Notes under the pieces: model-generated | Databases searched by the model: none | Told to the model about the DNA's origin: nothing | What the model saw: the letters and a program-made list of their open reading frames with translations, nothing else | Shown: piece by piece, positions 30,525-40,924 of the stretch | How positions within the stretch are numbered: the stretch's first letter is position 1 | Layout: each line of letters opens with the position of its first letter | Source of the DNA: Isoetes taiwanensis | Lineage: Eukaryota; Streptophyta; Lycopodiopsida; Isoetales; Isoetaceae | DNA length: 64,000 nucleotides | Assembly: GCA_021234155.1 (NCBI GenBank) | Contig: JAJEKV010000058.1 | Span: forward strand, 3,730,600 to 3,794,599 | Reading direction: 5' to 3' | Translations under genes and position numbers: made by a program

Positions 30525-31489
30525 AAGGACTAATCCTTCGAGAGCTTTTCAAAAAGTCCTGTTAGACTGCGTGATAGTTCCTTTAACATGGTGATTTTCT
30601 CCTTCTCGTAGCTACATTTCTCATTTTCCAATTTTATGCTCTATTCATGAGCCTTTTTATTGAATTCCATCATAACACTAATGGCCTTCGCAACCTCTGC
30701 CAGCATTGTTAATTTTCTTGGGTTTCTGGGCCACGCAAGTGGGTCTCTTTCAGATTCCTTTGGTCTATCTTCCAGTGCTTTTCTTTTTTCCACACTAGGC
30801 ACATCAATTTCTTCAACCTCATCTAGATTTTTTACCATCAGAGTGTTAGCATTACTTAAATTTCGTGGGTATAGCAAATAACATGTGCTCATTGGTTTAT
30901 TTATTGATCTATAAGATCGTACCACCCACATGTCTCACTCCTTTTGCACCAGACATATTATTTTGATTTCTATCGGTCTTGTACTCCTTATACATGGTTT
31001 GCCACTTCTTTCTGCAAGCCTCGCTGTCCCTGTCCAAGTCTGGATACTTCGACACCAATTGCACGTAAAGTTGTGCGACATATCAACACCTTGTCTACCT
31101 GCTTTAGTGAGAAGCTTCTCGTGCATCTGTCCACAAAGATGAATCAGCGTAACAGTCCAATGATCCTTCCAGTTAGAGCCCCTGCCCTTCACAATATCTC
31201 CTGCTGGTGTTTTAGTAACCTTGGATTTATGACCTCGCTTTCTGTCATTCTGGAACATAGATGGACAAATGAAGATGCTAGCAGGAGGAGCAGACATCTC
31301 AGATATTTCTGGAAAGGCTGAACGTACAACATAAGGATGATGTGGACGGCTAACTGGACGGTAGGGATAATGAACAACAGGAGGTGTTTGTTGAATATTT
31401 GGCATGTTTTCTAGAGAGGAATTCTCATCAATGCTTTGAGAATGAGGAACGAAACAGAAATAGCTTGATTGGGACATTTGGATATCCAT
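30525..31489 (-). pseudogene. Trihelix-like (Myb/SANT) gene copy T2
   Basis: From ATG 31489: MDIQMSQSSYFCFVPHSQS, PPVVHYPYRPVSRPHHPY, EISEMSAPPASIFICP, a basic stretch KRGHKSKVTKTPAGDI, then the DNA-binding region NWKDHWTVTLIHLCGQMHEK and KAGRQGVDMSH. A frameshift just after MSH moves the rest of the domain to another frame. The acidic spacer DEVEEIDVPSVEKRK and the helix follow at 30931-30641 and end at a premature stop after NKKAHE. The family probably binds DNA. The N-terminal 150 codons are open, more than in other copies, but the domain itself is broken. Confidence 0.7.
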
Positions 31490-32800
31490 ATGCCTGGAAA
31501 AAAGAGCAAAGCAAGAAGGAAGATTATAAACTCTACTGATACAAAATTAAATTCATGAGGAAAAATACTACATCATTCTTAGACTTCTTGCAAAGAAAGC
31601 ATTCTATATATTAATTTGATTATCATTCAATTTACATCCAAACAAAATCTCCTTTGAAAGCATAGATCTGAATTCGATTAAAATGTTCTCTAAGCGGAAG
31701 CCTACAATTATGAATAACATAATACTGACCTGTTTCAAAATTTCTTGTAGGACGGCAATGGCGCTAGCGAAATGGAGTTCTGCAGAGGAGAATCAACTTC
31801 TTTAAGCCTTGGAGAATGAATAGGAAAAAGGTCAAGCATTTCTGGTTCGGCTTTTTGATGTTGAAGCTGAGGATGTAAGAAAGAAAAATTCTGAATAACA
31901 TGGACTACTCACATCATGGTGAGTGTGTTATATACTCATACCATGGAGAGCAAGTTATCTCATTAAGTTGAGCCTCAAAATTGGCGCAGGATTTCCACTG
32001 ATTCTATGAAGGTAACAGACTGTATCAAATGGCTATAAGCAATAGAGGCACATATTATGAATTAGCACTAGGCAATGACTCAGAATTCCTCGGCCTTTAT
32101 TAGGGCCACATTTATAATACTTTCTGATGGTAAGAGTGAGGCAGCTAATGTGTTGTCAGTGGGAGAATAAGCGAAACTGCCAATATCATCCATGTCAAGA
32201 AGAGAGGGAATCTCACTTACGACCATTTCTTGAGAATTCTGATGGACTAATAGCAGCATATGCAAGGCATCAACTTTCAAGTAGTGATGACATTGCTTTT
32301 TACTTGTCTAGTTTGCCTATAAATCTAAAGCCCATGATCACTATTTTAGAGACTCACATGGCAGAAGTGTAGCAAGTGCAGACAAAGTTTACGTGATGAA
32401 AGCAATTTAACAAAAGCTACTGACCTAAATTGGGGCAAGTCCACCTTCTCGTTGCACAAGCCTTAAGAAAGTTTCTGGCTCGAGGGACTAAGCCTTGAGT
32501 GCGTAAAAAAACATGATATATGAGTTAGCAAGTAATAAGCTTATTAACTATCATCTTCAATTCAATGCCCATGCAACTGTACATTTTGAGAAAGTATAGA
32601 GAAAAGAGAAGAGGGGAAATATACAATAACAATTGCAGATATTAGCAAACTTCTTTTTGCTCAATATTTTATCTATTGAAATGCAAAGTAGAAATAGCTA
32701 CAACATAGACATTGACATCGAATTGATTCCAAATTGATGGACATAGAAGTCATTCACAAGAAGTTTCATCAAACAAACAAGGACTAATCCTTCGAGAGCT
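31490..32800 (-). repeat. Array unit flank and second conserved block
   Basis: 31500-31900 is the upstream flank of copy T2. 32080-32280 (minus) is an open piece of the second block, VHQNSQEMVVSEIPSLLDMD followed by SPTDNTLAASLLPSESI, which recurs at 36864-37058. 32400-32800 is the AT-rich downstream block. The second block has protein-like composition but I do not recognise it. Confidence 0.55.
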
Positions 32801-33155
32801 TTTCAAAAAGTCCCGTTAGACTGCATGATAGTTCCTTCAACATGGCGATTTTCTCCTTCTCATAGCTTCATTTCTTCTTCTCCAGTTCTAAGCTCTCTTC
32901 ATGAGCCTTTTTATTTAATTTTGTCATCACACTAACGGCCTTCGCAACCTTTGCTGTGGCATTGTATTTCTTGTTTTTCTGGGCCACGCAAGTGGGTTTC
33001 TCTTCAGATTTCTTTGGTCTATCTTCTGATGCTTTTCTTTTTTCCACACTAGGCACATCAATTTCTTCAACCTCATCTAGATCTTTTGCCATTAGAGCAT
33101 TAGCATCACTTGCACTTTCATGAGCATAGCACACAACATGTGCTCGTCGGTTCAT
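32800..33155 (-). pseudogene. Partial trihelix copy, C-terminal half
   Basis: Minus-strand frame from about 33155: NRRAHVVCYAHESASDANAL, DLDEVEEIDVPSVEKRKASE, then the charged helix. The family homology breaks just upstream, at about 33160, after GATCTAGGGT. The same breakpoint occurs in the 37.8-38.03 kb copy, so the deletion preceded the 4.86 kb duplication. Confidence 0.6.
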
Positions 33156-34020
33156 ATATTGATCTAGGGTCTAGATTTGGGAGAGTTTTGGGGACAATCC
33201 TCTATGAGAACCCTTGTGTCATGCAAACTACTCCTCAAGAAAGAACGACTGTCACACGGGTTTTGCAATACAAAGGAAATGAAGGAAATAAGACAACAAG
33301 CAAATCTCACTACCAATCTTTTCTTGAGAATTCTGATGGACTAATAGATTCCATTCTATAAGGTGCACGAATGGATACTTGGTTCCAAATGCATGCTTTA
33401 GGATAGTTTCAAATTGCCAATTGTATGCAGCATATGCAAGGCATCTTTTTTCAGGTAATAATGACATTGCGTTATACTTATCTTGTTTGCCTATAAATCT
33501 AAAGCCTAGGATCACTATTTCAGAGACTTACATACATGACAGAAGTGCAGAAGGTGCAGACAATGTTTACGTGATGAAAGCAATCCAACAAAAACTTAGC
33601 TACTGACCTGAATTGGGGCAAGTCCACCCCTTCTCGTTGCACAAGCCCTGAGAAAGTTTCTGGCTCGAGGGACTAAACCTTGAGTGTGTAAAAAATTATA
33701 ATATATAAGGTAGCAAGTAATAAGCTTATTAACTATCGTTTATAATATTCATTGAAATGTCAACAAGAGGAACATATATTCTTCAATTCAATGCCCATGC
33801 AACAGTACAGTTTGAGAAAGTATAGAATAGAATAGAATAGAAAAGAGAAGAAATAAAATATACAATAACAATTGTAGATATTAGCAAACTTCTTTTTGCT
33901 CAACATTTCATCTATTGAAATGCAAAATAAAAACAACTACAACATAGACATTGACAACCCAATTGATTCCAAATTGATGGACATAGAAGTCACTCATAAG
34001 AATTTCATGAAACAAAAGGA
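33156..34020 (-). repeat. Second conserved block and AT-rich block
   Basis: 33252-33515 (minus) is the longest open version of the second block: AMSLLPEKRCLAYAAYNWQF, HAFGTKYPFVHLIEWNLLVH. The AT-rich block follows, with a short AATAG repeat at 33825-33840. Confidence 0.55.
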
Positions 34021-34242
34021 TTAATCCTTCGAGAGCTTTTCAAAAAGTCCCTTTAGACTGCGTGATAGTTCCTTCAACATGATGATTTTCTCCTTCTCAT
34101 AGCTGCATTTCTTCTTCTCCAGTTTTAAGCTCTCTTCATGAGCCTTTTTATTGAATTCCGTCATAACACTAACGGCCTTTACAACTTCTGTTGTAGCATT
34201 CTTAATTTTCTTGGGTTTCTGGGCCACGCAAGTGGGTTTCAA
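34021..34242 (-). pseudogene. Partial trihelix copy, C-terminal segment only
   Basis: Open for 73 codons, ending with the family C-terminus ELSRSLKGLFEKLSKD. Upstream the homology is lost, at the same position as in the 29.96 kb copy. The segment EFNKKAHEESLKLEKKKCSY is strongly helical and may form a coiled coil. Confidence 0.6.
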
Positions 34243-35320
34243 TTCAGATTATAGTGCTATAACATGGACTGTACATATCATGGTGAGTATGTCATATACT
34301 CATACCATGGTGGGCAAGTCATCTCATTAAGTTGAGCCCTCAAATTGGCGCATGATTTCTACTGATTTTATGCACGATTACATAAGGTAACAGACTGTAT
34401 TAAATGGCCATAAGCAACAGAGGCACATATTATAAATTAACACTAGACAGTGACTGATAATTCCTTCGCCTTTATTAGGGCCACATGTGTAACACTTTCT
34501 CATGGTAAGAGTGAGGCAGCTAATGTGTTGTTAGTGGGAGAATAAGCAAAACTCGCAGTGGACAAATCTCATGCAAATACATCTGTTTTAAATGGAGGAA
34601 CTGCAATATCATCCATGTCAAGAAGAGAGGGAATCTCACTTACGACCATTTCTTGAGAATTCTAATGGACTAATAGATTCCATTCTATAAGGTGCAAGAA
34701 TGGACACTTGGTTCCAAATGCATGCTTTAGGCTAGTTCCAAATTGCCAACTGTATGCAACATATGCAAGGCATCAACTTTCAGGTAATGATGACATTGCT
34801 TTTTACTTGTTTAGTCTGCCTATAAATCTAAAGCCTAGGATCACTATTTCAGAAACCCACACAAAAAAAGTGCAGTAGGTGCAGACAATGTTTACATGAT
34901 GAAAGCAATCCAACAAAAACTTGGCTACTGACCTGAATTGGGGCAAGTCCACCTTCTCATTGCACAAGCCCTATGAGAAAGTTTCTGACTCAAGGGACTA
35001 AACCTTGAGTATGTAAAAAAACATAACATATAAGTTAGCAAGTAATAAGCTTATTAACTATCATCTATAATATTCACTGAAATTTCAACAAGAGGAGCGG
35101 ATATTCTTCAATCCAATGTCCATGCAACAGTACAATTTGAGAAAGTATAGAGAAAAGAGAAGAAAGGAATATACAATAACAATTGCAAATATTAGCAAAC
35201 TTCTTTTTGCTCAACATTTCATCTGAAAAATAGAAATGACTACAACATAGACATTGATACCAATTGATTCTAAATTGATGGACATAGAAGTCATTCTCAA
35301 GAATTTCATCAAACAAACAA
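34243..35320 (-). repeat. Second conserved block and AT-rich block
   Basis: Array sequence equivalent to 28.6-29.9 kb and 36.8-37.6 kb, without open frames of note. Confidence 0.5.
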
Positions 35321-35324
35321 AAGG

Positions 35325-36275
35325 ACTAATCCTTCGAGAACTCCCCATTAGACTGCGTGATAGTTCCTTTAACATGGTGATTTTCTCCTTCTCGTAGCTA
35401 CATTTCTCATTTTCCAATTTTAAGCTCTATTCATGAGCCCTTTTATTGAATTCCGTCATAACACTAATGGCCTTCGCAACCTCTGCCAGCATTGTTAATT
35501 TTCTTGGGTTTTTGGGCCACGCAAGTGGGTTTCTTTCAGATTCCTTTGGTCTATCTTCCAGTGCTTTTCTTTTTTCCACACTAGGCACATCAATTTATTT
35601 AACCTCATCTAGATCTTCTGCCATCAGAGTGTTAGCATTCCTTGTAGTTTCATGGGTATAACACATAACATGTGCTCATTGGTTTATTTATTGATCTATA
35701 AGATCGTACCACCCACATGTCTCACTCCTTTTCGCACCAGACACATTATTTTGATTTCTATCGGTCTTGTATTCCTTATACACGGTTTGCCACTTCTTCC
35801 TGCAAGCCTCGCTATCCTTGTCCAAGTCTGGATACTTCGGCACCAATTGCACGTAAAGTTGTGCGACATATCAACACCTTGTCTACCTACTTTAGTGAGA
35901 AGCTCCTCGTGCATCTGTCCATAAAGATGAATCAGCGTAACAGTCCAGTGATCCTTCCAGTTAGAGCCCCTGCCCTTCACAATATCTCCTGCTGGCGTGT
36001 TAGTAACCTTGGATTTATGACCTCGCTTTCTATCATTCTGGAACATAGATGGACAAATGAAGACTAGCAGGAGGAGCAGACATCTCAGATATTTCTGGAA
36101 AGGCTGAATGTACAACATAAGGATGATGTGGACGGCTAACTGGACGGTAGGGATAATGAACAACAGGAGGTGTTTGTTGGATGTTTGGCATGTTTTCTAG
36201 AGAGGAATTCACATCAATGCTTTGAGAATGAGGAACGAAACAGAAATTGCTTGATTGGGACATTTGGATATCCAT
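35325..36275 (-). pseudogene. Trihelix-like (Myb/SANT) gene copy T3
   Basis: About 4.79 kb from T2 and nearly identical: MDIQMSQSSNFCFVPHSQS at 36275, HYPYRPVSRPHHPYVV, then a frameshift at about 36060 caused by a short deletion relative to T2 (GAAGACTAGCAGG versus GAAGATGCTAGCAGG). The DNA-binding part NWKDHWTVTLIHLYGQMHEE lies in frame 35696-36163. The C-terminus lacks about 20 bases of the usual LFEKL coding segment (35335). Defects are partly shared with T2 (loss of frame after DMSH), so that mutation predates the duplication. Confidence 0.7.
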
Positions 36276-37640
36276 GGCTGGAAAAAATAGCAAAGCAAGA
36301 AGGAAGATTATAAACTCTACTGATAAAAAATTAAATTCCTGAGGAAAAATGCTACATCATTCTTAGACTTCATGCAAAGAAAGCATTCTATCTGTTAATT
36401 TGATTATCATTCAATTTACATCCAAACAAAATGTCCTTTGAAAGCATAGATCTGAATTCGATTAAAATGTTCTCTAAGTGGAAGCCTACAATTATGAATA
36501 ACAGAATACTGACCTGTTTCAAAATTTCTTGTAGGACGGCAATGGCGCTAGCGAAATGGAGTTTTGCAGAGGAGAATCAACTTCTTTAAGCCTTGGAGAA
36601 TGAATAGGAAAAAGCTCATCCATTTCTGGTTCGGCTTTTTGATGTTGAAGCTGAGGATGTAAGAAAGAAAAATTCCGAATAACATGGACTACTCACATCA
36701 TGGTGAGTGTGTTATATACTCATACCATGGAGAGCAAGTTATCTCATTAAGTTGAGCCTCGAAATTGGCGCAGGATTTCCACTGTTTCTATGAAGGTAAC
36801 AGACTGTATCAAATGGCTATAAGCAATAGAGGCACATATTATGAATTAACACTAGGCAACGACTCAGAATTCCTCGGCCTTTATTAGGGCCACATTTATA
36901 ATACTTTCTGATGGTAAGAGTGAGGCAGCTAATGTGTTGTCAGTGGGAGAATAAACGAAACTGCCAATATCATCCATGTCAAGAAGAGAGGGAATCTCAC
37001 TTATGACCATTTCTTGAGAATTCTGATGGACTAATAGATTCCATTCTATAAGGTGCAAGAATGGACACTTGGTTCTAAATGCATGCTTTAGGCTAGTTCC
37101 AAATTGCCAACTGTATGCATCATATGCAAGGCATCAACTTTCAAGTAGTGATGACATTGCTTTTTACTTGTCTAGTTTGCCTATAAATCTAAAGCCCAGG
37201 ATCACTATTTTAGAGACTCACATGGCAGAAGTGTAGCAAGTGCAGACAACGTTTACGTGATGAAAGCAATTTAACAAAAGCTACTGACCTAAATTGGGGC
37301 AAGTCCACCTTCTCGTTGCACAAGCCTTAAGAAAGTTTCTGGCTCGAGGGACTAAGCCTTGAGTGCGTAAAAAAACATGATATATGAGTTAGCAAGTAAT
37401 AAGCTTATTAACTATCATCTTCAATTCAATGCCCATGCAACTGTACAATTTGAGAAAGTATAGAGAAAAGAGAAGAAAGGAATATACAATAACAATTGCA
37501 GATATTAGCAAACTTCTTTTTGCTCAATGTTTTATCTATTGAAATGCAAAGTAGAAATAGCTACAACATAGACATTGACATCGAATTGATTCCAAATTGA
37601 TGGACAAATAAATCATTCACAAGAAGTTTCATCAAACAAA
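36276..37640 (-). repeat. Array unit flank, second conserved block, AT-rich block
   Basis: A 4.79 kb-offset copy of 31.5-32.8 kb, containing the open piece 36864-37058 of the second block (HLIEWNLLVHQNSQEMVISE). Confidence 0.6.
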
Positions 37641-37644
37641 CAAG

Positions 37645-38062
37645 GACTAATCCTTCGAGAGCTTTTCAAAAAGTCCCGTTAGACTACATGATAGTTCCTT
37701 CAACATGGTGATTTTCTCCTTCTCGTAGCTGCATTTCTTCTTCTCCAATTCTAAGCTCTCTTCATGAGCCTTTTTATTGAATTCTGTCGTCACACTAACA
37801 ACCTTCGCAACCTCTGCTGCGTCATTCTAATTTTCTTGCTTTTCTGGGCCATGCAAGTGGGTTTCTCTTTAGATTTCTTTGGTCTATCTTCTGGTGCTTT
37901 TCTTTTTACCACACTAGGCACATCAATTTCTTCAACCTCATCTAGATCTTTTGCCATTGGAGCATTAGCATCACTTGCACTTTCGTGAGCATAGCACACA
38001 ACATGTGCTCGTCGGTTCATATATTGATCTAGGGTCAAGGTTTGTGAGAGTTTTGGGGACAA
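37645..38062 (-). pseudogene. Partial trihelix copy, C-terminal half
   Basis: Frame 37790-38062 reads NRRAHVVCYAHESASDANAP, EEIDVPSVVKRKAPEDRPKK and then breaks near 37830. It is the 4.86 kb-offset counterpart of 32800-33155 with the same upstream breakpoint. Confidence 0.6.
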
Positions 38063-38860
38063 TCCTCTATGAGAACACTTGTGTCATGCAAACTACTCCT
38101 TAAGAAAGAACGACTGTCACACGGGTTTTGCAATGCAAAGGAAATAAAGGAAACAAGACAACAACAAACCTCACTACCGATCTTTTCTTGAAAATTCGGA
38201 TGGACTAATAGATTCCATTCTATAAGGTGCACGAATGGACACTTGGTTCCAAATGCATGGTTTAGGATAGTTTCAAATTGCCAATTGTATGCAGCATACG
38301 CAAGGCATCAACTTTCAGGTAATAATGACATTGCATTATACTAATCTAGTTTGCCTATAAATCTAAAGCCTAGGATCACTATTTCAGAGACTTACATGAC
38401 AGAAGTGCAAAAGGTGCAAACAATGTTTACGTGATGAAAGCAATCCAACAAAAACTTAGCTATTCACCTGAATTGGGGCAAGTCCACCTTCTCATTGCAC
38501 AAGCCCTAAGAAAGTTTCTGGCTCGAGGGACTAAACCTTGAGTGTGTAAAAAAAACATAATATATAAGTTAGCAAGTAATAAGCTTATTAACTATCATTT
38601 ATAATATTCACTGAAATGTCAACAAGAGGAGCAGATATTCTCCAATTCAATGCCCATGCAACAGTACAGTTTGAGAAAGTATAGAAAAAAGAGAAGAAAT
38701 GAAATATACAATAACAATTGTAGATATTAGCAAACTTCTTTTTGCTCAACATTCATCTATTGAAATGCAAAATAGAAACAACTACAACATAGACATTGAC
38801 ACCCAATTGATTCCAAATTGATGGACATAGAAGTCATTCAAAAGAATACCATCAAACAAA
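38063..38860 (-). repeat. Second conserved block and AT-rich block
   Basis: Counterpart of 33160-34000 (offset 4.86 kb). 38035-38232 (minus) retains HLIEWNLLVHPNFQEKIGSE. Confidence 0.55.
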
Positions 38861-38868
38861 CAAAAGGA

Positions 38869-39852
38869 TTAATTCTTTGAGAGCTTTTCAAAAAGTCCTG
38901 TTAGAATGCATGATAGTTCCTTCATAATGGTGATTTTCTCCTTCGCGTAGCTGTATTTCTTCTTCTCCAGTTCTAAGCTCTTTTTATGAGTCTTTTTATT
39001 GAATTCCATCATAACATTAACGGCCTTTGCAACCTCTGCTGGAGCATTCTTAATTTCGTGGGTTTCTGGACCAAGCTCTTCAGATTCTTTTGGTCTATCT
39101 TTTGGTGTTTTTTTTTTTTCCACACTAGGCACATCAATTTCTTCAACTTCATCTAGATCTTCTGCCATCAGAGTGTTAACATCACTTGCACTTTCGTGAG
39201 CATAGCACACAACATGTGCTCGTTGGTTCATGTATTGATCTATAAGATCATACCACCTACATGTCCCACTGCTTTCTGCACCAGACACATTATTTTGATT
39301 TTTATCGGCCTTGTACTCCTTATACATGGCTTGCCACTTCGTCTTGCAAGCCTCGTTGTCCTTGTCCATGTCCGAAGACTTCGACACCAATTGCTCGTAA
39401 AGTTTGTGCGAAATATCAACACCTTATCTACCTACTTTAGTGAGAAACTTCTCTTGCATCTGTCCACGAAGATGAATCAGCGTAACAACCCAGCGATCCT
39501 TCCAGTTAGTGCCCCTGCCCTTCACAATATCTCATGTTGGCGTTTTGGTAACCTTGGGTTTACGACCTCGCTTTTTTTTTTCTCAGATGGTTCATTAGAA
39601 ACACCTTGGGACAGGTGGACAAGTGAAGATGCTAGCAGGAGGAGGAGACATCTTAGACATTTCTGGAAAAGCTGAACGTACAACATAAGGATAATATGGA
39701 TGACTAACTGGACGCTAGGGATAGTGAACAATAGGAGATGTTGGTTGGATGTTTGGCATGTCTTTTGGAAAGGAATTCTCATCAATGCTTTGAGAAAGAG
39801 GAATGAAAGAAGAATAGCTTGATTGGGACATTTGAGGCTCAAATACGACCAT
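38869..39852 (-). pseudogene. Trihelix-like (Myb/SANT) gene copy T4
   Basis: It has the best preserved C-terminal half of the array: 173 open codons (38869-39390), KDNEACKTKWQAMYKEYKAD, TCRWYDLIDQYMNQRAHVVC, the acidic EEVDEID-like spacer and the coiled-coil-like end GLFEKLSKN. KW..MYKEYKAD is the third helix of a trihelix domain. Upstream, MVVFEPQMSQSSYSSF starts at 39852; the middle is disrupted by shifts near 39430 and 39600 and by a stop near 39720. T4 resembles T1 more than T2/T3 in its N-terminus. Confidence 0.7.
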
Positions 39853-40190
39853 GTCTGGAAAAAAAGAGCAAAGCAAGAAGGAAGATTAAAAACTCTACTG
39901 ATACAAAACTAAATTCTTGAGGAAAAAATCTACATCATTCTTAGACTTCTTGCAAAGGAAGCATTCTATTTGTTAATTTAATTATCATTCAATTTACATG
40001 CATAAATTAAACATGGATAATCTAAACAAAATGTCCTTTGAAAGCATAGATCTGAATTCAAATAAAATGTTCTTTAGGTCAAAGCCTACAAGTATGAACA
40101 ATAGAACACTGACCTGTTTCAAAATTTCTTGTAGGACAGCAATGGCTCTAGCAGAATGGAGTTCTGCAGAGGAGAATTTCGATGGAGGGA

Positions 40191-40924
40191 AAACTGCATG
40201 CTCTCCTTTTGGCAACACCGTATCTCGCTTTGCATCTTGCAGATTTCACTGGCACGAAGGCTTCCAATTGACTCTATGTTGCAGTCGTATTTTGTTCGGG
40301 GGGATTTCCCCCGGAAGAAAATGAGACTCCTATTTAGTACGGAATGGAGTTGGGACGTATCTAGTTTATCTTATTCTCTGATGTGGCAGAAGGTTATTGG
40401 GTTAAAAATAAGACATTGTGGTAGTGGAAATTCACCGTTAGCCGGGTAAAACACGACCAGCTCCGGTATTTACGGCGTTGGTAAAATACCAGTCAAATAG
40501 CATCGCAAGAAGATTCTTGAGAAGCATATACTAAAACCCTTTTGGGCAAGGATGGAGTTCCCATCATGTAGGAGAATATCTGAACCCTTGAGGAATTTGA
40601 GCCCTGTTAGGGTAGAGCCGTTTTATCACGCTTAACGGTCGCGATTGCCTACCTACAATAAGCGGATGTCGGGCCCTCATCTGGGCCGTTGGATTCTTAG
40701 GGCGCTGGATAGCATAGAAATGGGACGGCGGCCTCATATATGCTTAAGCTCTGTAGCAGGGCGCCGGATCGATCAGTCGAGGTCCTCATTCTTCATTTGG
40801 CAGCTTGTATCTAGCTGCTTAGCTTGAGCTCGGCTTTTAGATCTGCAAGCTTCGGCGTAGTAGCAGTTTTTTTGTTCTCTTTGGCCCTATCCGTTGCGGC
40901 GGGTTTATCTTCAAGCCAGCGAAA
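40191..40924 (+). promoter_or_regulatory. EEF2 upstream region
   Basis: Array homology ends near 40190. The following 730 bases precede the EEF2 start codon. TGGGCC (40682-40687) is a site II-type element and AAAACCCT (40533-40540) is related to the telo-box; both are common in promoters of plant ribosomal and translation-factor genes. A TCTTCAAGCC leader precedes the ATG. A transcription start cannot be fixed by eye. Confidence 0.45.

Larger units (their letters stand above)
28400..40190 (-). repeat. Tandem array of duplicated trihelix-like gene units
   Basis: The same blocks recur in fixed order: trihelix C-terminus, N-terminus, upstream flank, a second conserved block (HAFGTKCPFLHLIEWNLLVH-type reading), then a downstream AT-rich block. 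Equivalent points lie 4.79 kb apart (30577/35365, 32004/36796) and 4.86 kb apart (32833/37694, 33121/37987). Another pair (29960/34021) is 4.06 kb apart. These offsets show at least two rounds of tandem duplication with deletions. Full copies (T2-T4) and partial ones are listed separately. All are interrupted by stops or shifts. Confidence 0.8.
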
